From positions 1 to 64,000 of the forward strand of contig URZO01000004.1 of the NCBI GenBank assembly GCA_900552465.1: a stretch of DNA of 64,000 nt, read 5' to 3'. Source of the DNA: an uncultured Parabacteroides sp. GTDB taxonomy: Bacteria > Bacteroidota > Bacteroidia > Bacteroidales > Tannerellaceae. Positions within the stretch are counted from its first letter, which is position 1. Every line of letters begins with the position of its first letter. Shown in pieces: positions 17,954 to 27,342 of the stretch. Made by a program: the position numbers and the translations under genes. Under the pieces are notes generated by a model. That model was not told the DNA's origin and made no database searches. It worked only from the letters and a program-made list of their open reading frames with translations.

Positions 17954-18072
17954 TGCCAACGACTTGCTATCCCTTTGGCAAAGTTTTGCCATGCGCGTGG
18001 CAAGACTCTGCCATGCTGTTGGCAAGGCTTTGCCATTAGGATGGCAGGACTGTGCCATTAAGGTGGCAAAAG
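17954..18072. repeat. Tandem palindrome array A, 22-base period
   Basis: Units start at 17976, 17998, 18020, 18042 and 18064, exactly 22 bases apart, with a degenerate unit at 17954. Each full unit is a palindrome with arms TGGCA and TGCCA around 6 variable bases, followed by 6 variable bases. The array fills most of the gap between purL and the sigma gene, ending about 45 bases beyond the sigma stop. The rest of the 17756-18115 gap shows nothing else apart from the purL promoter. Confidence 0.85.
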
Positions 18073-18115
18073 AGCTTGCTTCCGGGAATAACGGAAAGAT
18101 ATGCTTATGAGGAAA

Positions 18116-18727
18116 TTAAAAGTCCCGGAAGGCGGAACTGCCGACCAGGCAGGCGAGCATCGACAGGATATCGAGGCGCACCAGGTGGTTGCGTATCTCG
18201 CTGAGGGCTTTGGAGATATGTTTTTCGACCGCCTTCTCGCTAATTTCCAGCCGGGCGGCTATTTCTTTGTTTCGCAGGTTCTCTTCGCGGCTCATTTTAT
18301 AGACCTTCCGGCATTGGGGCGGGAGGGTTTCGACGAAGGAGTCGATTTCGTTTGTGATCTCTTTCAGGAGGAGCGTGTCGTGCTGGTTGTAGCTGAGGAT
18401 TTCGCGGTTGATCAGTTCGTCGATCGTGTCCGCTCCTTCGATACGTCTTTGCATCAGGGCGGAGTTGAGGTAGTTGATCGAACGGTTGTAGACGGAACGG
18501 TAGAGGTAGGGTTTGATCGGCTCATCGAAATCGATCTCATCCTTTTTGGCCCAGAGCGCCATAAAGACATCCTGCGTGATGTCTTCCGCGGTCTGCCAGT
18601 TGTTGACGAAGCGGAAGGCGTAAGTGGTCAGCATCTGAAAATAGGTGTTAAACAGCTGCCCGAACAGAGACATGTCGCCGTCTCTGCTGCGTGACCCTTT
18701 CAGGCTGTTTTCTTCCCGTTTCATCAT
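18116..18727 (-). CDS. ECF sigma factor of the SusCD/FecR type
   Basis: This 203-residue sigma-70 family protein is of the Bacteroidetes ECF group that pairs with FecR anti-sigma proteins. Region 2 is at about 25-90 (FNTYFQMLTTYAFRFVNNW, then AEDITQDVFMALW, then YLYRSVYNRSINYL) and region 4 at about 130-185 (LPPQCRKVYKMSREENLRNK, then IAARLEISEKAVEKHISKALSEIR). It is divergent from fecR (18838) with 110 bases between them. In such systems, substrate binding to the SusC partner signals through FecR to free the sigma factor, which then transcribes the susCD operon. Methionines at residues 2 and 19 are alternative starts. Confidence 0.92.
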   Translation of the reverse strand: MMKREENSLKGSRSRDGDMSLFGQLFNTYFQMLTTYAFRFVNNWQTAEDITQDVFMALWAKKDEIDFDEPIKPYLYRSVYNRSINYLNSALMQRRIEGADTIDELINREILSYNQHDTLLLKEITNEIDSFVETLPPQCRKVYKMSREENLRNKEIAARLEISEKAVEKHISKALSEIRNHLVRLDILSMLACLVGSSAFRDF

Positions 18728-18837
18728 AAGTTTTTGCTTCTCTCTGAATATTATTTAGCAAAAATAGAATTTTTTTCAATTCGGGGTAGGGATATTCCCT
18801 TTTGTTTTGTGATAGATATAAAAGATGTAATAGAAAT

Positions 18838-19830
18838 ATGAACGATATAGTACTGAAATATTTACGTGGTGATGCTTCGGAAGAAGAAAAAGAACAGCTT
18901 CTCGACTGGCTCAGGGCAAGCGAGGCGAACAAACGGTCTTTTTCCGAAACCAGGGATCGCTGGTTGGAAACGGAAGAGACTCTGGTGTCCGGACAGGATT
19001 ATGTGAAGCAGGCGTTTGCCCGTTTCACGGCCGGGGTGGAGAAGGAGGAAAAGAAACGGAAACAGCTCCGTCTATCCTATTATATAAAGGTAGCCGCCTC
19101 TGTCGCCCTGTTGTTGGTCTGCTCGCTGGGCAGCTACTTCGCCGGACAAAAGCGGTTCTTCAACCTCTCTCCGGAAGAGCAGTTGGTGATGAACCGCGTC
19201 ATCATGGGGAAAGACAGCAAAGGCTCCGTGACCTTGCCGGACGGAACGACCGCTTGGCTGAATGCCAACAGTGTGCTGACTTATCCGGAGCATTTTCCGT
19301 CAGGCAAGCGCCAGGTGCAGCTGGAAGGAGAAGGCTATTTCGAAGTCGTGCGGAATGAACAGGCCCCTTTCCTTGTCGAAACGGACGGGATGACGGTGAA
19401 CGTGCTGGGAACCCACTTCAATGTGCGTAACTATAAAAACAAGGAAACGGTCGAGACAGCTTTACTTTCGGGAAAGGTGGAAGTCTTGTTGCCCGGATTG
19501 AATAAGAGAATCATCTTGAAACCCAACCAGAAGATTTCCTGTAACAAACAGAACGGTGTTTATCATCTGGCCGAAGTGGATGCTTCCGACTATATAATCT
19601 GGATCGGTGACAAGCTGGTTTGCACGAACGAAAAGCTGTCGGTTGTGCTGCACCGGATGAAGCATTGGTATAACCTGGATATAGAATGCCGGAAAGGGGT
19701 GCCGCTCGATCAACGTCTGTCGTTGACGATCCGGAAAGAATCGCCGGAAGAAATCCTGAAGCTACTGGCCCTGATCAGTCCGATCCGTTATACGATCGAT
19801 GGAGATAAGATAATTATAAGTCCCAAATAA
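18838..19830 (+). CDS. FecR-type anti-sigma factor
   Basis: This 331-residue inner membrane anti-sigma regulator has a cytoplasmic N-terminus (about 1-75, MNDIVLKYLRGDASEEEKEQ), one membrane span (about 82-100, VAASVALLLVCSLGSYFA), the periplasmic FecR domain (about 115-215, SKGSVTLPDGTTAWLNANS, then LEGEGYFEV, then VNVLGTHFNVRNY), and a C-terminal DUF4974-like domain (about 245-325) that contacts the STN domain of the transporter. I chose the ATG at 18838, since earlier in-frame codons only extend into the leader. It pairs with the divergent sigma gene and the SusC with an STN domain at 19984. Confidence 0.94.
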   Translation: MNDIVLKYLRGDASEEEKEQLLDWLRASEANKRSFSETRDRWLETEETLVSGQDYVKQAFARFTAGVEKEEKKRKQLRLSYYIKVAASVALLLVCSLGSYFAGQKRFFNLSPEEQLVMNRVIMGKDSKGSVTLPDGTTAWLNANSVLTYPEHFPSGKRQVQLEGEGYFEVVRNEQAPFLVETDGMTVNVLGTHFNVRNYKNKETVETALLSGKVEVLLPGLNKRIILKPNQKISCNKQNGVYHLAEVDASDYIIWIGDKLVCTNEKLSVVLHRMKHWYNLDIECRKGVPLDQRLSLTIRKESPEEILKLLALISPIRYTIDGDKIIISPK

Positions 19831-19883
19831 TAACGTTAAAGAGAATTGCCTATGATCTAAAATTCGGAGAAACATTAAAAAAT

Positions 19884-19910
19884 CAGGCGGATGTTACCAG
19901 CATCCACCTG
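19884..19910 (+). promoter_or_regulatory. Hairpin in the fecR-susC gap
   Basis: CAGGcGGATG (19884-19893) and CATCCaCCTG (19901-19910) form a stem around 7 bases, without a T-run. It could separate fecR from susC expression or stabilise the susC leader. The likely sigma-dependent promoter of susC should lie between here and 19984, but I cannot assign it. Confidence 0.4.
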
Positions 19911-19983
19911 ATGTAAACTAAACAAACCGCTCTCAAATGTAAAAGCGCGAGAGCAAAATGTAAAACTTTAAACATTCAAATGT

Positions 19984-22900
19984 ATGAAAAAAAAGTCCAC
20001 GTATGGAATTGCCATACCTATTCTTAACATTAATTTATTCAGGAAAATGAAGCTAATACTTTTATTTGTCACCATTTCCCTTTTGCAACTGTCCGCAGTT
20101 GAAAGTTATGCCCAGAACGCAAAGATCAATCTGAGCTTGTCTGACGTGACACTCGAAGAGGCGATCCGGACTATTGAAGCGAAGACGCAATTTGTATTCT
20201 TCTTCAATAACTCGGCTGTCGATATGACGAAACATGTTAACCTCGATGTCAAAAACGGGAATATTAAGGAAGTACTGAACCAGATATTGTCTTCTTATCA
20301 ATATCGCATAGAAGATAATAAGATCGTCCTCTTGGGCGCTGTACAGCAGGACGGTAAGATCACCGGTGTCGTTTCGGACAATTTCGGCCCGATTGCCGGT
20401 GCCAATGTTGTCGTGAAGGGAACGACGAACGGGACGATTACCGATATGAACGGTAATTTCTCGCTCGATGCCCCGAAGGGCGCCAGGTTGGAGATCTCTT
20501 ATATCGGTTATATCACAAAAGAACTGACTGTTGGCGACCAGACAAACTATACGATCCAGCTCGCTGAAGATTCACAGGCGCTGGAAGAAGTAGTCGTTGT
20601 CGGCTACGGTACGGAGAAGAAAGTGAACGTGATCGGTTCGATCGCCCAGATCGGTAGTGAGAAACTGGAAAACCGTTCGACTCCGCAGTTGTCGAATGCC
20701 CTGACCGGACAGATGGCGGGTGTGACCGTTATCCAGCGTTCGGGACGTCCGGGTGATAGCGGCGGCGAGATCCGTGTGCGTGGTGTCGGCACGTTTACCA
20801 GTGCGGACGACGATAAGGCGGCAACCAAGTCGGATGCATTAGTCCTGATCGATGGTATTCCGGGCAAGCTGAACGATGTCAGCTCGGAAGATGTCGAATC
20901 GATCTCCGTGTTGAAGGATGCTTCTACGGCTGCTATCTACGGATCGCGTGCTGCAAACGGGGTTATCCTGGTGACGACGAAGACCGGTCGGGAAGGTAAA
21001 GTGTCCGTTGGCTATAACGGATATGTCGGTTTCAATACGCCGACCGCACTGCCCGAATTTGCGGATACCTGGCAATATGCCACTCTCTATAACGAAGCCG
21101 TAGGACGTGAAGCCTATACGCCGGAAGAAATCCAGAAGTTCAGGGACGGAAGCGATCCGGACCATTATGCCAATGCACGCTACCTGGATGAAGTGTTCTC
21201 ACGCAAGGGCTTGCAGACCGGACATGACGTGACGGTGAACGGCGGTAATGCGCAGAACCGCTACATGGTGTCGTTCGGCTACCTGAAACAGAACGGTATC
21301 GTGGAAAAGAACGATTACCAGCGCTATAACGCCCGTGTCAACCTGATCAACGAGCTCCTGCCGGGATTGAAGCTGACCACACGCCTCTCGGGTATGTACG
21401 GCAATCGGAAGGAACCGATGGCTCCGGGTGGTGACGATGCCAACAGTATGTTGATCCTTATTCAGAAAGCATTGCGTTTCCCCGGCCTGACTCCGACTAT
21501 TCTGTCAGACGGTACTTTTGGTGCCGGACGTGAATTGCACGGGACGCCTGCCGGATGGATCAAAAGCGATTCTTTCTATGAAAATCCGGAATTCTCGATG
21601 AATGCGAATGTCCGTCTGGATTATAATCCGATAAAAGACTTGCAGTTGTCTGCAATCGGCGCTTATACCTATACGAACTCGGAAGAACGTACATACCGTT
21701 CGACCATGAAACTGACAGGTGACCGCGTATTAGGCCCTTCCGAACTGAAGCACAAAATGGGAAAGACGATCTATAAGACTTTCCAGGCTACGGCTGAATA
21801 TAATAAGACGTTCGGCGGACATTCTTTCGGAATCCTGGCCGGTTATTCCTGGGAACAGGAAGACTACCGCTATGTGCAAGGCTCACGCGATAAATTCCCC
21901 GGTAACGACCTGCCTTATCTGAATGCCGGTTCACCGGATAACCAGAAGTCCGAAGGTACGGGCAATGCCTGGGCGATCCAGTCTGGTTTCGGCCGTCTCC
22001 GCTATAACTTCAACGAACGCTATTTGTTCGAATCGACAGTCCGTTACGACGGTTCTTCCCGTTTCCCGAAAAGCAAGAAGTTTGGTTTCTTCCCGTCTTT
22101 GGCTGCCGGTTGGAGACTTTCGGAAGAAAACTTCTTCAAGGAAAACGAATCGTTGGGCTTTATCTCCAACCTGAAGCTGAAAGCATCATGGGGACGCTTG
22201 GGTAACCAGAATATCGGTAATTATCCGTATCAGTCCGTGTATGAACTGGGCCAGAACTATCCGTTCGGCGATACCTATGCACAAGGTGCTGCTGTTACGA
22301 CAGCTGTCGACCCGACAATCAAATGGGAAGAAACGGAAACGATCGACGGTGGTCTGGAGACTATTTTATGGAACGGCCTGTTGAGCGTGAACGCTTCTTA
22401 CTTCACCCGCCGTACATACGACATCCTGTATAAACCGAGCGGAAGCGTTTCCTCTGTCCTGGGACAGAAGATCTCGGAAATGAACACCGGAGAGCTGAAG
22501 AACTTCGGTTGGGAATTTGAAGTCGGACATCGCAATAAGATCGGTGATGTTACTTATAATGTAAACGCCAACTTGTCTATCATCAAGAATAAGCTGACCA
22601 CTTTAGGTGTCGGTAACGTAGAACAGCTGAACGGCCTGGTCGGTAACGGCAGCGACCTGTTTGTGGGTTATCCGATCAATATGTACTACGGTTACCTGTC
22701 GGACGGCGTGTTCCTGGATGAGAACGATATTAAAGGTTGGCACGACCAGAGCAAAGTGACGCCCAACCCGCAGCCCGGAGACATCCGTTATAAAGATATC
22801 AGCGGCCCGGACGGTGTGCCCGATGGTAAGATCGATCCGAACTACGACCGTGTTTACTTAGGTTCACGCATTCCGAAGTTCACGTTCGGTCTGAACCTGG

Positions 22901-23358
22901 GTGTGGAATATAAAGGTTTCGACCTGGCTGTCCTGTTGCAGGGCGTAGCCGGTGTGACCGGTATGCTCGACGGCTTTGCCGGCTGGGCGTTCAGAGGCGA
23001 CGGTAATATCCAGAAATGGCAGGCGGAAGGACGGTTCGACCCGGCTAATCCGACCCGCTACCCGGCTTATCCGAGACTGGAGGACCTGAGTAACTCTACG
23101 ACTCCGAACATTGTTACATCTGATTTCTGGACACAGAATGCTTCTTATATCCGTTTGAAGAACGTCCAGTTGGGTTATTCTATCCCGAAAAAGATGTTAC
23201 AGGCGGCCAAAATCACGAACTTACGCGTGTATGTTCAGGCCGAGAATCCTTTGTGCTGGAATAAGTATAAACCAGGATGGGACCCGGAAATCAATACCTC
23301 CGGACAGTATTATCCGATATTGGCAACTTATACAATTGGTGTAAACTTTAAATTCTAA
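19984..23358 (+). CDS. SusC/RagA-type TonB-dependent transporter with STN domain
   Basis: This 1124-residue outer membrane glycan importer has a long signal region (to about residue 45, LLQLSAVESYAQN), an STN signalling domain (about 48-115, INLSLSDVTLEEAIRTIEAK), a CarboxypepD_reg-like domain (about 122-195, GVVSDNFGPIAGANVVVKGT), a TonB box-like stretch (EEVVVVGYGTEKK), the plug (about 205-325, ending AAIYGSRAANGVILVTTK) and a 22-strand barrel ending in YTIGVNFKF. The STN domain receives the FecR C-terminus, making this a signal-transducing transporter controlled by the sigma/FecR pair upstream. Its substrate is bound with the SusD partner; the linked sulfatase suggests a sulfated glycan. 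Confidence 0.95.
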   Translation: MKKKSTYGIAIPILNINLFRKMKLILLFVTISLLQLSAVESYAQNAKINLSLSDVTLEEAIRTIEAKTQFVFFFNNSAVDMTKHVNLDVKNGNIKEVLNQILSSYQYRIEDNKIVLLGAVQQDGKITGVVSDNFGPIAGANVVVKGTTNGTITDMNGNFSLDAPKGARLEISYIGYITKELTVGDQTNYTIQLAEDSQALEEVVVVGYGTEKKVNVIGSIAQIGSEKLENRSTPQLSNALTGQMAGVTVIQRSGRPGDSGGEIRVRGVGTFTSADDDKAATKSDALVLIDGIPGKLNDVSSEDVESISVLKDASTAAIYGSRAANGVILVTTKTGREGKVSVGYNGYVGFNTPTALPEFADTWQYATLYNEAVGREAYTPEEIQKFRDGSDPDHYANARYLDEVFSRKGLQTGHDVTVNGGNAQNRYMVSFGYLKQNGIVEKNDYQRYNARVNLINELLPGLKLTTRLSGMYGNRKEPMAPGGDDANSMLILIQKALRFPGLTPTILSDGTFGAGRELHGTPAGWIKSDSFYENPEFSMNANVRLDYNPIKDLQLSAIGAYTYTNSEERTYRSTMKLTGDRVLGPSELKHKMGKTIYKTFQATAEYNKTFGGHSFGILAGYSWEQEDYRYVQGSRDKFPGNDLPYLNAGSPDNQKSEGTGNAWAIQSGFGRLRYNFNERYLFESTVRYDGSSRFPKSKKFGFFPSLAAGWRLSEENFFKENESLGFISNLKLKASWGRLGNQNIGNYPYQSVYELGQNYPFGDTYAQGAAVTTAVDPTIKWEETETIDGGLETILWNGLLSVNASYFTRRTYDILYKPSGSVSSVLGQKISEMNTGELKNFGWEFEVGHRNKIGDVTYNVNANLSIIKNKLTTLGVGNVEQLNGLVGNGSDLFVGYPINMYYGYLSDGVFLDENDIKGWHDQSKVTPNPQPGDIRYKDISGPDGVPDGKIDPNYDRVYLGSRIPKFTFGLNLGVEYKGFDLAVLLQGVAGVTGMLDGFAGWAFRGDGNIQKWQAEGRFDPANPTRYPAYPRLEDLSNSTTPNIVTSDFWTQNASYIRLKNVQLGYSIPKKMLQAAKITNLRVYVQAENPLCWNKYKPGWDPEINTSGQYYPILATYTIGVNFKF

Positions 23359-23363
23359 AAGTC

Positions 23364-24989
23364 ATGAAACGAATTAAATATTTCATTTTTACCTTGCTGG
23401 CAGCTACGATAACTTTCGTATCGTGTGACCTGGACCGGAGTCCGCTGGATAAGTTCGCAGAAGATGTGTTCTGGACCAGCGAAGATAACGCCGAACTGGC
23501 TCTGACCGGGGTCTATAAAGGAGAAATCCTGTTTAACTCTCCGGAGTATACGCCGACCGACTGGTGGTCGTACGGTGGTCTGATCTTTATGGAATTCCCG
23601 ACGGATAATGCTTACGACCGTCGCGGGACGAACTCCAATTTCCATAAGATGACAAACGGAGCTTTATTGTCGAATAATGCTTATACGGAAGCGTATTGGA
23701 AAAATTCATATACCAAGATTGCTCGTTGCAACCGCTTTCTGGAAGGTATTGTCAATTTGAGCAATCCGGCTGTCGTAGCCCGTTTCACGGCTGAAGCCCG
23801 TTTTATCCGTGCCGCCCAGTACTTCTATCTGTCCCAGTTCTTCCAGGATGTGCCTTTGGTAACGAAGGTGCTGACGAAAGATGAGGCCAATACGGTGGCG
23901 AAAACATCGAAAGCGGATATAACCGAGTTTATTATTAAGGAGTTCACGGAAGCTGCTGCCGACCTGCCCCGCTTCAAGGATCTGAAAGGATCTGAAACCG
24001 GACGTGCCAGCAAGCAGGCTTCACTGGCTTTCCTGGGACGTACCCTGCTGGCAGCTAAAAAGTACAGCGAAGCTGCCGCCGCTTATAAGCAGATTATAGA
24101 CCTGGGCGACAACGCGATCGACCCGGACTATGCCTCCCTTTTCTTACCGTCAAACGAAAACAGCAGCGAGAATATCTTTTCAACGCAGTATTTGCAGGAC
24201 CAGGCCGGTAACGCCCTGCCGCAGCATGCTTTCCCCGTAAAAGACGGTGGTTGGTGTCTGATTAACGTGGCAGCCGGTTTGTTTGAAGCCTATCAGTTCA
24301 GAGACGGAACGCCGTTTAGCTACGACAGTCCGCAGTACGACCCGGAAAACTTGGGTAAAAACCGCGACCCGCGTCTGGATTATACGATCTATTATAACGG
24401 ATCGACCTTCAAAGGCGCTGTCTACGACTGTCATCCGGATTCTCAAAGCCCGGATAAGATCATGGGCGGGCAGACCACGCAGACCGGTCTGATGATGCGT
24501 AAGTATTTCGACGAAACATTCTCCGGTGACCTGAACAGCTATGGCGGAAATGTTCCTGTTATCCGTTACGCCGAAGTCCTGCTGAGCTACCTGGAAGCCA
24601 AACTGGAAGCCGGCGATGCTATCACGCAAGCGCTGCTGGATGAAACCATCAATAAGGTAAGAGGTCGTGCATCTGTACAGATGCCGGCAATCACGGAAGT
24701 GAATGCCGCAAAGTTGCGTCCTATCCTCCGGAACGAACGCCGCGTCGAACTGGCAATGGAAGGCGTCCGCTATTGGGACTTGCTCCGTTGGGGTATTGCG
24801 CATGAAGCATTAAATGGCGATATTTACGGTGCTCCTTTCCCCGGCTCGAAACGCGTAAGCGCCAGACCGGACGGAGAAGTGGACAAATACGGCAGATGGT
24901 GGGTGAACAGCCGCGCTTTCCGTCAGGATCAGGACTATAAATGGCCGATCCCGCAATCCGAACAGGATATTAATCCGAACTTGCGATAA
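23364..24989 (+). CDS. SusD/RagB-type glycan-binding lipoprotein
   Basis: This 541-residue surface lipoprotein has a lipobox Cys at about residue 21 (TFVSCDLDRSP). It is an alpha-helical TPR-fold SusD homologue: typical parts are DVFWTSEDNAELALTGVYKG, the RFIRAAQYFYLSQFFQDVPLV segment near residue 150, and LRPILRNERRVELAMEG and YWDLLRWG near the C-terminus. It acts as the lid on the SusC barrel and presents the glycan for uptake. It starts 5 bases after the susC stop, so the two are co-translated. The ligand cannot be read from sequence. Confidence 0.95.
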   Translation: MKRIKYFIFTLLAATITFVSCDLDRSPLDKFAEDVFWTSEDNAELALTGVYKGEILFNSPEYTPTDWWSYGGLIFMEFPTDNAYDRRGTNSNFHKMTNGALLSNNAYTEAYWKNSYTKIARCNRFLEGIVNLSNPAVVARFTAEARFIRAAQYFYLSQFFQDVPLVTKVLTKDEANTVAKTSKADITEFIIKEFTEAAADLPRFKDLKGSETGRASKQASLAFLGRTLLAAKKYSEAAAAYKQIIDLGDNAIDPDYASLFLPSNENSSENIFSTQYLQDQAGNALPQHAFPVKDGGWCLINVAAGLFEAYQFRDGTPFSYDSPQYDPENLGKNRDPRLDYTIYYNGSTFKGAVYDCHPDSQSPDKIMGGQTTQTGLMMRKYFDETFSGDLNSYGGNVPVIRYAEVLLSYLEAKLEAGDAITQALLDETINKVRGRASVQMPAITEVNAAKLRPILRNERRVELAMEGVRYWDLLRWGIAHEALNGDIYGAPFPGSKRVSARPDGEVDKYGRWWVNSRAFRQDQDYKWPIPQSEQDINPNLR

Positions 24990-25014
24990 ATAAAAACATC
25001 AAAAAGTATATATC

Positions 25015-26556
25015 ATGAAATCAACAACATTGTTAGGTCTTGGAGCATCTGTGTTTCTCCCTTGTCTGGCTTTCGGGCAGAAAGAGGCGAAGCAGCAGAC
25101 GCCGAATGTGATCTTTATTTATGCAGACGACCTGGGATATGGCGATTTGCAGTGTTACGACGGTACGCGGGTGGAAACGCCGAACGTGAATAAACTGGCC
25201 TCTACCGGTATCCGTTTCCAGAATGCGCATGCGACGGCTTCCACCAGTACGCCTTCGCGCTACTCGATGTTGACCGGCGAATATGCATGGCGGAAGGCTG
25301 GTACGGATATCGCAGCCGGGAATGCCGGTATGATTATCCGTCCGGAACGTTATACGATTGCCGATATGTTCAAGAACAGCGGATATGCGACGGCTGCGAT
25401 CGGTAAATGGCATCTGGGCCTGGGCGACAAGGATGGCGAGCAGGATTGGAATGCCCCGCTGCCTACGGCTTTGGGCGATCTGGGCTTCGATTATTCTTAT
25501 ATTATGGCTGCAACGGCCGACCGTGTGCCTTGTGTATTCATCGAGAACGGATGTGTAGCCAATTATGATCCGTCTGCCCCGATCGAAGTGAGCTACAAGG
25601 CTCCTTTCGAAGGCGAACCGCTCGGCAAGGATCATCCCGAACTGCTTTATAACCTGAAGCACAGCCACGGGCATGATATGGCAATCGTGAACGGCATCGG
25701 TCGTATCGGTTATATGAAAGGGGGCGGCAAGGCGCTTTGGAAAGACGAGAACATCGCCGATTCCATCACGACCCATGCAATCGACTTTATTAAGCAGCAT
25801 AAAGATAATCCTTTCTTCATGTATTTTGCGACCAACGATGTGCATGTACCTCGTTTCCCGCACGAACGTTTCCGCGGGAAAAACCCGATGGGGCTGAGAG
25901 GCGATGCGATCGTCCAGTTCGACTGGAGTGTCGGACAGATCGTGGATGCATTGGAAAAATTAGGCTTGCGTGAGAACACGTTGATTATCCTTTCCAGCGA
26001 CAATGGCCCGGTGCTTGACGACGGTTATGACGATCAGGCCGAAGAACTGGCCGGAGACCATAAACCGGGCGGCCCGTTGCGTGGCGGTAAATACAGTGCA
26101 TTCGAGGCGGGTACCCGCATCCCGGCAATTGTGAACTGGCCGGATCGGATCAAGAAAAGCCAGGTGTCGGACGTGCTGGTTTCACAAATCGACTGGTTCC
26201 GCTCGATGGCCGAGCTGATTGGCGCAACGTTGCCGAAAGGCGCTGCCCCTGACAGCTACAACCGTTTGGGCAATTGGTTGGGTACGGACAAGACCGACCG
26301 CCCTTGGGTGATCGAGCAGGCTAACGATCATACGTTGTCTGTCCGCACGAAAGACTGGAAGTATATCGAGTCCAGCGATGGTCCGTCTATGATCCAGTTC
26401 GGTCCGAAGATTGAAACCGGCTACCAGAAAGCGCCGGCTCTCTATGATATGCGTAAGGTGAATGAACAGGAAAATGAGGCGGAAGCACATCCTGAAATTG
26501 TATATCGCTTGCAGGAAATCCTGAAAGACGTGCGCAACCGCCATTATAAACTGTAA
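25015..26556 (+). CDS. Arylsulfatase, family S1, serine type
   Basis: This 513-residue periplasmic or surface sulfatase has a signal peptide (cleavage after about residue 21). The metal site begins IYADDLGYGDL (about 35-45). The catalytic motif is S78-T79-P80-S81-R82, so the residue converted to formylglycine is Ser and not Cys; Ser-type enzymes depend on the anaerobic radical-SAM maturase anSME, which is not in this window. IGKWHLG and SSDNGP are further S1 motifs. It is 25 bases after susD and is probably the last gene of the operon, ending at the terminator at 26579. It would remove sulfate esters from a glycan such as mucin or a glycosaminoglycan. The subfamily was not determined. Confidence 0.93.
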   Translation: MKSTTLLGLGASVFLPCLAFGQKEAKQQTPNVIFIYADDLGYGDLQCYDGTRVETPNVNKLASTGIRFQNAHATASTSTPSRYSMLTGEYAWRKAGTDIAAGNAGMIIRPERYTIADMFKNSGYATAAIGKWHLGLGDKDGEQDWNAPLPTALGDLGFDYSYIMAATADRVPCVFIENGCVANYDPSAPIEVSYKAPFEGEPLGKDHPELLYNLKHSHGHDMAIVNGIGRIGYMKGGGKALWKDENIADSITTHAIDFIKQHKDNPFFMYFATNDVHVPRFPHERFRGKNPMGLRGDAIVQFDWSVGQIVDALEKLGLRENTLIILSSDNGPVLDDGYDDQAEELAGDHKPGGPLRGGKYSAFEAGTRIPAIVNWPDRIKKSQVSDVLVSQIDWFRSMAELIGATLPKGAAPDSYNRLGNWLGTDKTDRPWVIEQANDHTLSVRTKDWKYIESSDGPSMIQFGPKIETGYQKAPALYDMRKVNEQENEAEAHPEIVYRLQEILKDVRNRHYKL

Positions 26557-26578
26557 GGACATAAACACACTTGTAAAG

Positions 26579-26613
26579 AATGGCTTGAAACTTTTGTTTC
26601 AGGCCATTTTTTT
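26579..26613 (+). terminator. Terminator of the susCD-sulfatase operon
   Basis: AATGGCtTGAAAC (26579-26591) pairs with GTTTCAgGCCATT (26596-26608) around TTTT, followed by a T-run. Confidence 0.9.
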
Positions 26614-26644
26614 GTTTTTACGTTTTTTTATCGGGAATACGCCT

Positions 26645-26652
26645 TATCTTTG
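26645..26652 (+). promoter_or_regulatory. -7 box of the LysE-family gene
   Basis: TATCTTTG matches TAnnTTTG, 30 bases before the ATG at 26682. The -33 region is T-rich, without an exact TTTG. Confidence 0.55.
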
Positions 26653-26681
26653 CAGTGCATTAGGCAGAAAAAAGAAGGACG

Positions 26682-27341
26682 ATGCTGGGATTGATAAGTA
26701 AAGGAATTGTGATCGGTGTATTGGTTTCCGCCCCGATGGGCCCGATCGGTATGCTGTGTATACAAAGAACGCTGAACAAAGGACGCTGGCACGGGTTTGT
26801 CACCGGATTGGGGGCTGCCTTGTCGGATGTGATCTATGCCGCGCTGACCTGCCTGGGGATGGGAGTGGTCGTGAACTTTGTCGAAGCGAATCAGGCGCCG
26901 CTCCAGTTGGTCGGCAGTATCGTATTAGGTGTTTTCGGCTATTACATTTTCCAGTCTAATCCCGTACGGAACCTAAAAAAGCGGCGGGAGAAAAAGTTAT
27001 CGTTTACACAGGATTTTATTACAGCTTTTCTTCTTACCTTTAGCAACGTCTTAATCGTGCTGTTATATATCGGTCTGTTTGCCCGCTTCGGTTTTGTCTT
27101 GCCGGAACATTCGGTCTGGATGCTGTTAGGAGGCATTGGTTTTATCGGAGTGGGAGCTGTACTCTGGTGGTTCGGGATCACTTACGTAATAGCTAAATTG
27201 AAGAAATGGTTTAATGTGCGAGGTATATGGTTATTGAATCGGATCGTGGGATCGGTGATTATTGTGCTGGCTGTTATCGGGGCGGTGTCTGTGTTGCTGA
27301 CCTCTTATTTCCATTTACCATTACTCCAAATCTATAATTAA
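26682..27341 (+). CDS. LysE/RhtB-family amino acid exporter
   Basis: This 219-residue inner membrane protein has six hydrophobic segments. The N-terminal family motif is present (GIVIGVLVSAPMGPIGMLCI, then RTLNKGRWHGFVTGLGAALSD). Family members export basic or hydrophobic amino acids and related small molecules by proton exchange. The next gene (27343) starts one base after the stop, so the two form an operon. The substrate is unknown. Confidence 0.88.
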   Translation: MLGLISKGIVIGVLVSAPMGPIGMLCIQRTLNKGRWHGFVTGLGAALSDVIYAALTCLGMGVVVNFVEANQAPLQLVGSIVLGVFGYYIFQSNPVRNLKKRREKKLSFTQDFITAFLLTFSNVLIVLLYIGLFARFGFVLPEHSVWMLLGGIGFIGVGAVLWWFGITYVIAKLKKWFNVRGIWLLNRIVGSVIIVLAVIGAVSVLLTSYFHLPLLQIYN

Positions 27342-27342
27342 A

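Noticed and set aside
17954..18072. Regular short repeats that could suggest CRISPR (also 27985-28213, 63103-63190)
   Set aside because: Units are 22 or 42 bases with 4-10 variable bases, too short for repeat plus spacer, and no cas genes are near.
18802..18837. Earlier in-frame non-ATG start of the fecR gene
   Set aside because: It uses TTG and adds residues not found in FecR proteins; the ATG at 18838 starts the conserved N-terminus.
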